A DNA stretch of 22,428 bases. Source: Candidatus Tectimicrobiota bacterium. GTDB lineage: Bacteria; JACPSX01. Position numbers and translations under genes: made by a program. Position 1 is the stretch's first letter; each line of letters starts with the position of its first letter. The DNA lies in NCBI GenBank assembly GCA_016193065.1, contig JACPSX010000264.1, forward strand, positions 1 through 22,428, written 5' to 3'. Under the pieces are notes generated by a model. That model searched no databases. It was not told where the DNA came from and was given only the letters and a program-made list of their open reading frames with translations. Positions 13,346-20,764 of the stretch are shown one piece after another.

Positions 13346-13666
13346 TCAGTCCTCCTTATCTTCAATGTATGCGGCCGGCGGTGCGCCGTGCTCGCGGTTC
13401 GTGACGCGCTCCAGCAAAATCGCTCCCGCCGACAACGCCGGCCACAACAGGAGCCGCTCCATCCACCCGTCTCCGAGGAGATAAGCGAAGGGAGCGGCGA
13501 TCCAAAGGCTCAAGCAATAAAAGCAATCGAGCAGGCTTCCCCAGAATCCCGCTCCTAGTCTCTGGCGCAAGCGGACCAGGAGATCCCACGGTCCGTCTTC
13601 CGCCTGGAGGAGATGGGTGATGCGCCAGACGCAGAGGATCCCGAGCCCAAGCCAATAAAAACGCAT
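13346..13666 (-). CDS. DUF1360-like membrane protein, 106 aa
   Basis: Short hydrophobic protein with about three membrane segments (near 1-18, 48-66 and 70-88). Features typical of DUF1360 are an early RITHLL, a central CFYCLSLWIAAP with the paired cysteines and Trp, and a final small-residue helix LLWPALSAGAILLERV. Relatives occur in phages and in Bacillus (sporulation-associated YjcA); their biochemical role is unknown to me. The start ATG 13666 has GGTGATC about 5 nt upstream, a moderate site. It follows the 723-residue gene after a 94-bp gap that holds a strong hairpin, and precedes the CCG gene by one base. Confidence 0.75.
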   Translation of the reverse strand: MRFYWLGLGILCVWRITHLLQAEDGPWDLLVRLRQRLGAGFWGSLLDCFYCLSLWIAAPFAYLLGDGWMERLLLWPALSAGAILLERVTNREHGAPPAAYIEDKED

Positions 13667-13718
13667 CGCCGATCACCAGTGGGCGCGAAGCGCGGCTCCC
13701 GGCGGCGCGCCCTCCGCC

Positions 13719-13753
13719 GCTGGGTCTGCCGCCTCGTGGACGGCAGACCCAGC
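13719..13753 (-). promoter_or_regulatory. Perfect 12-bp inverted repeat inside the accessory operon
   Basis: GCTGGGTCTGCC (13719-13730) and GGCAGACCCAGC (13742-13753) form a 12-bp stem with an 11-nt loop, 8 nt after the stop of the 723-residue gene on the minus strand. No T-run follows, so it is more likely a partial terminator or a messenger-stabilising hairpin that sets different levels for the large first genes and the small later ones. Confidence 0.6.
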
Positions 13754-13760
13754 AGAAAGC

Positions 13761-15932
13761 TCAGAAGGTCACCCCAAAGGTGAACTCGCTGAGATTGTTG
13801 TGGGAAAAGTCATAGTTGCAGCCGGCAATCGTGCGCTTATAGGCGCGCAGTTCCAACTGATAGCAGCAAGGTTCCGGGAACGCCGTGTTGACGGGAACGC
13901 TCAAGTGCAGCATGCCTCCGGCCCAGGTCGGAGCCGCAGCGCCCTGAGCTAATGCGGCGCCATACGTGGGGCCTTTCTGCAGCGCCGCCGGCGCGGGTCC
14001 CGCCGCTCCAACCGAGAGCGTCCCCACGGCCAAGAGGTTCACGAACAGGTTCTCGCCGTAGGTGGCAATCAGCGTGTAGTACGCCAGGTGTCCATCCGGG
14101 TCATAGGTCATGAAGTCGATTTCCAGGTTACCCCCTTTCTTGACATCCACATTGGTGCACGCCCCGACAGGGGTCACCGCGCCGTCTCCATCGATGACTT
14201 TGACGGCGGTGAAGTCGGTATCGGGCTCCAGGGTGCAGAGGTGGACAGTGCCCGGTCCGCACGGGTGGTCGGGGACGCTGGGCGGATGACCACTGGCCGG
14301 ACCAACCACACGATTGTCAATGGTCAGCACGAGGTAGTTGTCTTTGTCTGTATCGCACAAGGGGAGTATGCGCGAATTGACCAGGTTGCCCGCCGCGAGG
14401 TCCCAGCCCCGCAAGCGCAGGTAATACGTCCCATTCGCGAAGTTGTTCTCCGTGAGCCATACCATCAGGAGGTCCCTGTTGGAGATCCAGAAGCGGGTCA
14501 TTCCCCAGCTCCCGGGGTCGTTGTTCGCCTCGAAGTGCTCGCGGCTTTGGACGACGTTTCGTCCACTGATAAACGCAAAGGAGAAGGGGACAGAATGGAA
14601 ACCAACCGGACCTGCGGGCAATTGAGGCCCCCAGAAAGACCGCGCGAAGCCCCCGCTGGCCGGCGGCGGCATCGGGTTCCACGGCCCGGCGGCGGTCGGG
14701 GCCCACTCAAACTCGTAATAGTCCACCCCCGCTGTGTCCCCGAACACGCCGGAAATGGGTACCGCACCCGCGTACGGCCGGTCGCCGTGGCTCGCGGCAA
14801 CTCCGGGATTCGCGTAACCTGCCGGGGTCGCCGGTGCCCCGGGATTCCCACCGATATTGTTGACCTGATTGCTGCAGGCGTGGGAAATCACGATGCAGTT
14901 GCCTTCCGGGCAATCTTTGGGATCGTGGCAGATGGGGATGCAGCAGGCCCTCTCGTTGGCGATCAACGTCACGGTGAGGTCAGTCGGTATATCCCAGCGC
15001 ACGTCTGCAAAGCCCTCGTCCACGATCACAGTTCCTGGCTGAGGGCAGTCCTGCGTCACCCGGAAGACGATGTCCGGGGTGCAGTCCCACCACGGCGACC
15101 AGGGCCACCAGGGCCAGATGCGCAACTGCTCGAGTTCCGGCACGCGCGGTAACCGCTTTAACAGCCGGTCACGCAGGCTGGGCAGTACAGCCGGATCGAC
15201 GGTGGTCGATGCCGGCCGCGTGAGGACCCCTTCTTCGGCAAGCAACTGCTCGAAGATGGCGAGGGTGGGCGCGGGGCTTGGGGTTGGAAGCTTGGGGAGC
15301 TTCGGATCACGCTGCAGGACGGGTACGATCCGCTCGGCCAGGATCGGCTCGAGCCGCCAGACTCGATACTTCCACCACCACCAAGGCCACCAGCCGCAGC
15401 ACCAGCGGAACTTGATCTCAAAGGCGCCCGTCGCATCCGACGTGTCACAGCCCACTTGTTGGTTGCTGCTCCACCACCACCACCAGTCCACATCATAGGC
15501 GCAAACCTTGGCGCCGGGAACCGGGCTGCCGTCCGGACACAGGATGCGGCCGCGGATGGTAAAGGTTCGGCACCACCGCAACCACCAATACCAATAGTAT
15601 GGGTGGATCTGGATGGGCGGGAGCTTAAGTTCCCGCCGGTCCGCCCACTGCCGGGCCGACAGCTCGACGTTGATCGTCTGCATGCCCAGCAGCTCTTCAT
15701 CCGACGCATTTTCCGGGCCTACTAAAATACGCAATGCGCCAGGATTTGCGAAGAAGGTGAAGGTAGCGATACCCTGCCCCTTCGCGTCGAGCTTGACCGT
15801 CTGTGAAGAAACAGACCATTTGCGATTTTGGACGGCGACCTTAACTGACTGGTCAGGTTTGAAATCCCAGATACCGGATGCGTCTAAAGGTATCTCAAGC
15901 CTGTAGGTGTCGTGGTCTTCTCTTGCAGTCAT
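13761..15932 (-). CDS. Large tryptophan-cluster protein with carboxypeptidase-regulatory-like domain, 723 aa
   Basis: Not a recognised enzyme. Residues 1-110 form a beta-rich domain. A carboxypeptidase-regulatory-like domain lies at about 122-178 (IRGRILCPDGSPVPGAKVCA). Around and within it are four tryptophan clusters: YYWYWWLRW (112-120), five Trp in a row (150-154), WWPWWWW (181-187) and WPWWPWSPWW (273-282); 23 Trp in residues 114-282. About 200-270 is a Pro/Leu-rich helical linker. The C-terminal 430 residues hold Cys-rich beta segments (CCIPICHDPKDC) and further beta domains ending NNLSEFTFGVTF. There is no signal peptide. Its ATG overlaps the preceding stop as ATGA and has AGGAGG upstream. 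It is probably structural or surface-associated; many aromatic residues suggest carbohydrate or interface binding, but this is inference. Confidence 0.85.
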   Translation of the reverse strand: MTAREDHDTYRLEIPLDASGIWDFKPDQSVKVAVQNRKWSVSSQTVKLDAKGQGIATFTFFANPGALRILVGPENASDEELLGMQTINVELSARQWADRRELKLPPIQIHPYYWYWWLRWCRTFTIRGRILCPDGSPVPGAKVCAYDVDWWWWWSSNQQVGCDTSDATGAFEIKFRWCCGWWPWWWWKYRVWRLEPILAERIVPVLQRDPKLPKLPTPSPAPTLAIFEQLLAEEGVLTRPASTTVDPAVLPSLRDRLLKRLPRVPELEQLRIWPWWPWSPWWDCTPDIVFRVTQDCPQPGTVIVDEGFADVRWDIPTDLTVTLIANERACCIPICHDPKDCPEGNCIVISHACSNQVNNIGGNPGAPATPAGYANPGVAASHGDRPYAGAVPISGVFGDTAGVDYYEFEWAPTAAGPWNPMPPPASGGFARSFWGPQLPAGPVGFHSVPFSFAFISGRNVVQSREHFEANNDPGSWGMTRFWISNRDLLMVWLTENNFANGTYYLRLRGWDLAAGNLVNSRILPLCDTDKDNYLVLTIDNRVVGPASGHPPSVPDHPCGPGTVHLCTLEPDTDFTAVKVIDGDGAVTPVGACTNVDVKKGGNLEIDFMTYDPDGHLAYYTLIATYGENLFVNLLAVGTLSVGAAGPAPAALQKGPTYGAALAQGAAAPTWAGGMLHLSVPVNTAFPEPCCYQLELRAYKRTIAGCNYDFSHNNLSEFTFGVTF

Positions 15933-16177
15933 ACCCCCCTCCTTTCAATAACAACCGTTGATACCGCTAACCGTACTCCTTTCCCCTCACCTGAGCCGGC
16001 TTCCTTGATTGAAACCCTTATCCTTTCACCGCGACCGTCAAGGTTCAGCGCCTGGTTCCGTGTCGAAGCGCTCAGCCTGCCTTCGACCGCAAGCGACCAG
16101 AAGAGGCTGTCGTGTTGGGCGCGGATCGTCTGTTGTACCCTGTCCAGGAGCCTCGCTTTCGGCGAGCTCTCAGGCAT
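15929..16177 (-). CDS. Hypothetical protein, 82 aa, first gene of the accessory operon
   Basis: Not recognised. The N-terminal part (about 7-35) looks helical (ARLLDRVQQTIRAQHDSLFW), followed by a short beta-like C-terminal half (IRVSIKEAG, then VRLAVSTVVIERRGV). No signal peptide or cysteines. GGAGGTCA lies about 5 nt before ATG 16177, the same site type as elsewhere in this operon. The stop overlaps the ATG of the 723-residue gene by four bases, so the two are translationally coupled and the small protein may be a partner or chaperone of the large one. Confidence 0.75.
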   Translation of the reverse strand: MPESSPKARLLDRVQQTIRAQHDSLFWSLAVEGRLSASTRNQALNLDGRGERIRVSIKEAGSGEGKGVRLAVSTVVIERRGV

Positions 16178-16621
16178 GGAATGACCTCCGGCGGCCGCCA
16201 GACTCCACTCAGGGGCGATTCATTCTTGTACAGGATTAGCCTATTCCGCTTAGGATGCTCCGCGGAAGTTATCCACTGCCATCCATGAGAGAGGACATCG
16301 CGATCCATGCTCCGTCCCCAAGCGATGAGGCTATGGACAGGAAGAGAAACTGTTTACTGCTGATGGAAAAAGGGTAGCTCCCGATCCTGACTTGCGCAAG
16401 GGACTTTTTCGCCCTCCAGGACGCCCCCCAGGCATTCGGCTGGAGCGCCACGAGGGCACACCTCCCAGGGGAAGGGGGTATGTTCGGCGATTCCTTACGG
16501 GGATGGGAAATCGGAAAACAGGGGCGATTCAGAATTGAGGCCGCCGATTTCGAGACCGTCTTCGGAATAAGAGAACCTCGATTTCGCGTGGGCCGAAGGG
16601 GAGCAAATCGCGGCGGCCGAC
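16178..16621. other. Intergenic region upstream of the accessory operon
   Basis: These 444 bp must hold the promoter of the minus-strand operon, but I see no convincing -35/-10 pair. A minus-strand frame from 16308 reads plausibly for about 43 codons (to the ribosome binding site of the 82-residue gene) and could be a decayed gene end. Nothing else supportable is visible, and no terminator hairpin is evident after the methyltransferase gene. Confidence 0.5.
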
Positions 16622-17776
16622 TCACCGCCAGAGCTGCTCCGTGGCCAGCCGTGCGCCCTCCGCCATGGCCTGGAATTTGGCCCACACCACGGTCGGGTGG
16701 ACTTCCGGGTGATAGGTGGCCTGGGAAGAGAAGCCGCAGTCGCTCCCGGCGATCACGTTGTCCCGGCCCACCAGCTTGGCATACCGAGTGAGGCGCTCAG
16801 CGATGAGCTCGGGGTGTTCGACGATGTTGCTCGCGTGAGTGATCACTCCGGGGATGAGCACCTTGCCCTCGGGCAGCTTCACGGTTTCCCAGACGTGGTA
16901 CTCGTGCTCGTGACGCGGGTTCGCGGCCTCAAACGAGTAGGCGCCGGCATTCACCTTCAACATGACGTCCAAGATGTCCCTCAGCGGCGCGTCGTGGACC
17001 CGCGGCCCTTCATTAATCCCGTAGCACGTGTGGAAGCGCACCTTCTCCGGGGGGATCCCCCGCAGGCCGTGGTTGAGCGCCTCCGCATACATCTCGGCCG
17101 TCTTCCGCCGCTCGGCGGCGCTCTCTCGCGAATAACTGTACACATCCGTGAGGAAAGGGTCGTCCACCTGCACGAGGAAGCCCGCATCCACGATCGCCTG
17201 GTACTCCGTGTGCATGGCCTCCGCCAGCGCGTGCAGGTATTCCTCTTCGGTTCCGTAGTACTCGTTCCGGCCCACGCCGCTCGGCGCCACGGCGGGCATA
17301 AAGACGTCCTCGGCTCTCACCCCCTCCAGGGCGGCTTTGAGGTTGTCGATGTCTCGGCGCACGGCCTCTTGTCCCCGATAGCTGACGGGCCCGGTGCACA
17401 CCAGCGGGACCACAGGGGCGATGGAACCCCCAAGCATGGCCTGGCTGAAGTACTGCTGGTAGTACTCCGGGAAGGCCTCCACTTCCGCTGCAAAGATCGC
17501 CAAGCGAGCGCCGGGCTTCGGTTCAAAACCGCTAAGCCGCTCGCTCACGTACGTAAAGAAGCCAGGCTTTCCCTGCTCGCCGTCCGTCACAATGTCCATG
17601 CCGCTCTCGACCTGCTTGCGGACAATCTCAGCGACGGCGCTCCGCACCCGCCTGGTATAGGCATCGTGGTCGTAAGGCTCGCCGTTGACTTTCGCCTTCA
17701 TCATGTCGAGCAGGTCCTTGGGGCGCGGCAAGCTGCCGCAGTGGGTGGTCAGAATGCGATCGGTACTCCGCTTCAT
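16622..17776 (-). CDS. Cobalamin-independent methionine synthase II family (MetE C-terminal-like) zinc methyltransferase
   Basis: Stand-alone 384-residue barrel of the MetE-C / UROD-MetE-like superfamily, which includes methionine synthases using small methyl donors and epoxyalkane:coenzyme M transferases. The zinc site is complete: His249-x-Cys251 (FHTCYG), Glu283 (YSFEAANP) and Cys347 (GSDCGF), matching the HxC, E, C pattern of MetE. The start of the barrel is recognisable in TTHCGSLPRP (10-19) and the substrate loop in DGEQGKPGF (65-73). The MetE N-terminal domain is absent, so methyltetrahydrofolate-polyglutamate is not a certain donor. Start ATG 17776 has AGGAGG about 13 nt upstream and a closer AAGGA. 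A transposase remnant lies directly upstream and may have disturbed the original promoter. The exact substrate is unknown. Confidence 0.88.
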   Translation of the reverse strand: MKRSTDRILTTHCGSLPRPKDLLDMMKAKVNGEPYDHDAYTRRVRSAVAEIVRKQVESGMDIVTDGEQGKPGFFTYVSERLSGFEPKPGARLAIFAAEVEAFPEYYQQYFSQAMLGGSIAPVVPLVCTGPVSYRGQEAVRRDIDNLKAALEGVRAEDVFMPAVAPSGVGRNEYYGTEEEYLHALAEAMHTEYQAIVDAGFLVQVDDPFLTDVYSYSRESAAERRKTAEMYAEALNHGLRGIPPEKVRFHTCYGINEGPRVHDAPLRDILDVMLKVNAGAYSFEAANPRHEHEYHVWETVKLPEGKVLIPGVITHASNIVEHPELIAERLTRYAKLVGRDNVIAGSDCGFSSQATYHPEVHPTVVWAKFQAMAEGARLATEQLWR

Positions 17777-17994
17777 GTTCCTTTGACCCTCCTTGCCGGT
17801 TTTCCTCGAGCATCGGCGACTCTTTTGCACAGGACTTTGGACTCTGGGCAATCACGTCCGTCATACTGTCCGTAAAAGGGACGCGGACTAAAAGGGGGAC
17901 TTGTTTCCGGGTGGACGACCTTCGTCCTCTCGCTACCCCGTCCCATCCCGTGAGGCAGGGTCCCGGGGGGATCCAAACTCGACTGTCTGGGCAT
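17773..17994 (-). pseudogene. Degenerate N-terminus of IS200/RAYT-like transposase (copy A)
   Basis: The frame from ATG 17994 reads MPRQSSLDPPGTLPHGMGRG and then SERTKV, a mutated form of the N-terminus of REP-associated / IS200-type Y1 transposases (compare copy C at 22022-22105, which reads LDAPGTLHHVMGRG). After about 27 residues the resemblance stops and the rest is unrelated. The HUH and catalytic Tyr regions are absent, so it cannot be active. Confidence 0.7.
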
Positions 17995-18051
17995 GCCCTC
18001 TCATTACCCCAAGGAAGTGAACCCGTAAAGCTCATTCCGAAGCAACGTCCC
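17917..18051 (-). repeat. Dispersed repeat copy A: transposase 5' end plus leader
   Basis: About 135 bp closely matching 22028-22162 and in part 18906-18993 and 20406-20433. It includes about 26 codons of transposase and about 57 bp of conserved upstream leader, ending near AACGTCCC. It lies between mazF and the methyltransferase gene; the remaining bases up to 18132 hold nothing recognisable. Confidence 0.85.
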
Positions 18052-18132
18052 CTATCCCATTCTTTGTTGAGCGACTCCGCGAACACTGCGGACTCTGACG
18101 CCCACGCCATTTGAACACCTTGTGCGCCCTGG

Positions 18133-18489
18133 CTATTCAATTTCCCGGGGTTCGAGAATTAAGTGGAGGCCTTCCAGAATTTGATGCACGCGCTTCTTGG
18201 ATAGCACCCCAATGTATTCACCCAGCTCGCCCTTATCCACGGTGAAAATTTGCGAGACGGCCACGACACTCTGCTTGGGGAGGCCAGCCTCTCCCGGATC
18301 AAGGAGCACATTACCCGGAGCCGCCGCGCGCCTGAGGTTCGAAGTGAGCGCACACACTACTACAGTGTTGATGCGACTCCGATTGAAGACATTATTCTGA
18401 ACAACCACATGCGGATGCCGATAGCCGGGGCCGGAGCCATCAGGTTCGTCCAGGTCAATCCAGAAAACATCGCCTTGATTGATTACCAT
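18133..18489 (-). CDS. MazF/PemK-family toxin (endoribonuclease)
   Basis: Type II toxin that cleaves messenger RNA at short sequences. The 118-residue product has the family landmarks GDVFWIDLD (6-14), RHPHVVVQNN (24-33), ALTSNL (47-52) and LPKQSVVAVSQIFTVDK (70-86), giving the usual SH3-like barrel. The ATG overlaps the antitoxin stop by seven bases (ATGGTAA), so the toxin is translated after the antitoxin. Length and motifs are intact, so the pair is probably functional. Confidence 0.92.
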   Translation of the reverse strand: MVINQGDVFWIDLDEPDGSGPGYRHPHVVVQNNVFNRSRINTVVVCALTSNLRRAAAPGNVLLDPGEAGLPKQSVVAVSQIFTVDKGELGEYIGVLSKKRVHQILEGLHLILEPREIE

Positions 18490-18737
18490 TCGCCTTCCAC
18501 CACTTCGCGATGGAGGCGGCGCATCTTGCGCAGGCGCTTTTGCTCCGTGGGGTCGGGCGCGTCTTGATAAGCTTGGTTGATTTTCTCGAGAAGTTGCCGA
18601 TGTTGATGGCGCTGCATGAAGTCCTGCAGTGCCAGCGCAAAAAGGCGGCTGCGCGAGACCTTCATTTTGCGGGCCAGGGCTTCCGCTTGCTCAAAGAGCG
18701 ACTTTTGGAGAGAAATTGCAGTTTTGACATTCGCCAT
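18483..18737 (-). CDS. Ribbon-helix-helix antitoxin of the MazEF-type pair
   Basis: 84-residue antitoxin. The N-terminal part (about 3-42) matches a CopG/MetJ-type ribbon-helix-helix DNA-binding domain: a strand VKTAISLQ, then helix A (LFEQAEALARKM) and helix B (SRSRLFALALQDFMQ). The charged helical C-terminus (43-84) would bind and neutralise the toxin. The ATG at 18737 lies right after the operator repeat; AAAGG in the same repeat serves as the ribosome binding site. It is expected to repress its own promoter, which has a matching inverted repeat. Confidence 0.9.
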   Translation of the reverse strand: MANVKTAISLQKSLFEQAEALARKMKVSRSRLFALALQDFMQRHQHRQLLEKINQAYQDAPDPTEQKRLRKMRRLHREVVEGEW

Positions 18738-18739
18738 TT

Positions 18740-18772
18740 GGTTATACCTTTCTATGCAGCCCGAGTATAACC
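18740..18772 (-). promoter_or_regulatory. Inverted-repeat operator of the toxin-antitoxin operon
   Basis: GGTTATAC at 18740-18747 and its exact reverse complement GTATAACC at 18765-18772 are separated by 17 bp. One arm covers the -10 box and the other sits at the ribosome binding site, the expected place for autoregulation by the antitoxin or toxin-antitoxin complex. Confidence 0.75.
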
Positions 18773-18792
18773 TCGCGTTGTACTAGAGTCAA
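18764..18792 (-). promoter_or_regulatory. Promoter of the toxin-antitoxin operon
   Basis: On the minus strand TTGACT (18792-18787) and TATACT (18769-18764) are 17 bp apart, each five of six to consensus. Transcription would start near 18757, giving a short leader of about 20 nt. Confidence 0.8.
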
Positions 18793-18905
18793 TACCAAAT
18801 ATGCGGATCAGCTTATGGACAACTGCGCTGAAGGTGCGCGGTCTATCCTGCAAGCTCAGAGGCAAGGGTCCAAGCTCTGGCAACGCGGTGTAAGGTCTCA
18901 AGGCT

Positions 18906-18993
18906 AGGGTCCCGGGGGCATCCAATCTCGACCGCCTGGGCAGGCCCTCTCATTACCCAAGGGAAGTGAACCGGTCAAGTTCACTCAGAATCA
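18906..18993 (-). repeat. Dispersed repeat copy B: transposase 5' end plus leader
   Basis: About 88 bp matching copies A and C. The start codon is mutated to CTG (18943-18941) and the frame keeps only about 13 transposase-like codons (PRRSRLDAPGTL) before diverging. It lies in the gap between the toxin-antitoxin promoter and the end of the amylase gene. Confidence 0.8.
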
Positions 18994-19020
18994 AAAACCA
19001 ACGCGTTTGGCAAGAGACCG

Positions 19021-20331
19021 CTATTCGGGTACGTAGACCGCGTAGCCTCTGGGCGCCGCGTACACCTGGGACCATCCGCCCCCATCGGAGCGCTGATCCA
19101 AGGGCCTGTTCCGGTCGTGTCCCCACCAGGCGGCGCAGGTGAGTTTCGTATTGGGCCACTTCGTCTGCACCCAGGCGCCGCGCCAGGAGTCCGGGTCCGC
19201 GTTGACCACCACCACGAGCCCCCGCTGGTTCCCGTATCCGTGACGTTGGGCGATGTAGAGGCGGCGATCGCTGTACAGCAGAGCCGTCCCTCCTCCCGCA
19301 TAGTCCCGGTGGACCTGGCACAGCTTCGCAATCCCGTTCGGGCTGTTCGGCAGCGCCAGACCGTAGTTGTAGTAGTCCTTCCAGAACACGCAGGGCACCC
19401 CCTCGTGCGTCAGGATAAAGGCGTAGGCGAGCAGCTTGTCGCGGACAATGGGCTGGTTTCGATCGGTGTCGTGGTTGTCGCAGAAAGTCACGGAGTGCAT
19501 GGGGATATCAAAGACCAGCCCGCTTCCCCACAGCCCCCTCATGTCGTACCCGGAGTTGTTGCACATCTCGCGCAGGGAGTAAAAGAGCGGAAAGTCAAAG
19601 GCCGACGCCGACCACCGAATGTAATCCAGGTAGCCCTTCACGGCGTCCTTGTTCCCGTCCCAGTACTCCACCACGCCGAAGCACTTCTGCCACTCTTGAA
19701 TGCTCTGCACGATCCACGAGTCGAAATACTTGACGGCGTCGTAGCGGAACCCGTCGTACCCGATCCCGGCCTGCCGATCCCGGAGCCAGCGGATGGACTC
19801 GATGACCTCCAGGTAGGTGTACGGGTTGTCATGGCAGAGGTCGGGGAGCTCGTAGCCTTCCAGGTCGCCGTAAAAGGCGCCGGCATCGCGGGAGGAGTAC
19901 TCGCAGGGATGGAAATAGGTCCAGTCCCGGGGAAACTTTCCGGACTTCGGGGCGTACTTCGTCATCATCTCCTTGCCGGTCAGGGGATTGCGCTCCTTCG
20001 CGTCGCCGATGTCACAGTGGTTCAGCACGGCATCGGCGAGAACCATCATACCGTTCTCATGGGCTGTCTGCAGGAGCGCCCGCAGCTCCGCTTTGGACCC
20101 GAACCAGGTCTTTACTCCCCCCTTCTGGTCGAACTCTCCTTGATCGTAGTAATCATACGGGGCGTACCCCATGCTGTCCACGTGGCTCGATTTCGCCGAC
20201 GGCGGCAGCCACAAGCCCGTGATCCCGATCCCGGCGAGCTCGGGGACTTTGGCGCGTACGCGCTCCCACCACTCCCCTTCCTTCCCCTCGGCCCGCGGGC
20301 AATCCCAGTAGAAGGCTTGCAGGATTCTCAT
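19021..20331 (-). CDS. Alpha-amylase, glycoside hydrolase family 13, probably cytoplasmic
   Basis: Hydrolyses alpha-1,4-glucan bonds. All four GH13 regions are visible: region I DAVLNH (100-105), region II GFRYDAVKY with nucleophile Asp198, region III VVEYWDG with acid/base Glu222, and region IV FCDNHD with Asp288. The 436-residue length and the immediate start MRILQAFYWD without a signal peptide fit the cytoplasmic GH13_5-like amylases that act on stored or imported glucans. The last about 75 residues form the C-terminal beta domain. ATG 20331 has GGAGG about 8 nt upstream. It is a single gene; a transposase start remnant lies just upstream at 20406-20433, and I see no convincing promoter. 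Confidence 0.94.
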   Translation of the reverse strand: MRILQAFYWDCPRAEGKEGEWWERVRAKVPELAGIGITGLWLPPSAKSSHVDSMGYAPYDYYDQGEFDQKGGVKTWFGSKAELRALLQTAHENGMMVLADAVLNHCDIGDAKERNPLTGKEMMTKYAPKSGKFPRDWTYFHPCEYSSRDAGAFYGDLEGYELPDLCHDNPYTYLEVIESIRWLRDRQAGIGYDGFRYDAVKYFDSWIVQSIQEWQKCFGVVEYWDGNKDAVKGYLDYIRWSASAFDFPLFYSLREMCNNSGYDMRGLWGSGLVFDIPMHSVTFCDNHDTDRNQPIVRDKLLAYAFILTHEGVPCVFWKDYYNYGLALPNSPNGIAKLCQVHRDYAGGGTALLYSDRRLYIAQRHGYGNQRGLVVVVNADPDSWRGAWVQTKWPNTKLTCAAWWGHDRNRPLDQRSDGGGWSQVYAAPRGYAVYVPE

Positions 20332-20405
20332 GACGAGCCTCCTTTCCTCGTGCTACCGATACACAAGGAAGCTTCAGTGTGATCCACATGCCAAGTGCAA
20401 CATTT

Positions 20406-20433
20406 CTACTGTCTGGGCATGTCCTCTGGTTAC
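20406..20433 (-). repeat. Dispersed repeat copy D: start of transposase gene
   Basis: The leader GTAACCAGAGGAC is followed by ATG (20420-20418) and the codons for MPRQ, then a TAG stop. This matches the first codons and leader of copies A and C. It abuts the separate element at 20450. Confidence 0.65.
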
Positions 20434-20449
20434 CAAATTCAGAAATTCA

Positions 20450-20764
20450 GGGGACACCTTACTTAATTTGGTACCTCCTTGCTCCCTTCGGGCCTGGCTT
20501 CTGCCGCCTCAGTATCCGTTCTATGACCAGCTCCAGCTTTTCCGTAAAGCTTTCACTTCCAAGCGGCCTGCCGGTTCGCTCGTGTTTCCTGATGTCGCTC
20601 ATTTCTTCTCCCTCTCCGGCAGAGGACAGGTGGGCATCCGCCGGTTGCCCCGTTGGGTAACGTGGTGAGGTATGCCGGCAGCTATAACACGCGCAATTCG
20701 AGCCATGGGGCGAATTTAATGGAAGCAAATCACAAGTCAAGGAAGAATTAAGTACGGTGTCCCC
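20450..20764 (-). mobile_element. Internally deleted REP/RAYT-type element with 19-bp inverted ends
   Basis: The left end GGGGACACCTTACTTAATT (20450-20468) and the right end AATTAAGTACGGTGTCCCC (20746-20764) are inverted copies differing at one base. The 315-bp interior keeps only a transposase C-terminus, so the element is non-autonomous. The gtgtcccc ends are of the kind I associate with REP-associated tyrosine transposase elements. Short AATTC-containing 8-9 bp repeats flank both ends. Confidence 0.8.
20459..20602 (-). pseudogene. C-terminal remnant of REP-associated (Y1) transposase
   Basis: From about 20602 the frame reads MSDIRKHERTGRPLGSESF followed by a Leu/Glu-rich helix and a basic QKPGPKG tail. 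The HERTGRPLG motif and the basic tail are typical of the C-terminus of RAYT/IS200-type transposases. The N-terminal HUH and Tyr domains are missing, and the stop lies within the element's left inverted end. Confidence 0.75.

Noticed and set aside
14088-15152. Plus-strand frame of 354 codons opposite the Trp-cluster gene
   Set aside because: Arg/Pro-rich, without a ribosome binding site; the minus-strand frame is in an operon with coupled starts.
16697-17875. Plus-strand frame of 392 codons opposite the methyltransferase gene
   Set aside because: Shadow; the minus-strand product has the complete zinc site.
19117-20382. Plus-strand frame of 421 codons opposite the amylase gene
   Set aside because: Shadow; the amylase frame has all four GH13 regions.
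20385-20395. TGTGATCCACA considered as a CRP-type site upstream of the amylase
   Set aside because: The half-sites do not have the 6-bp spacing of a CRP site and no promoter was found nearby.
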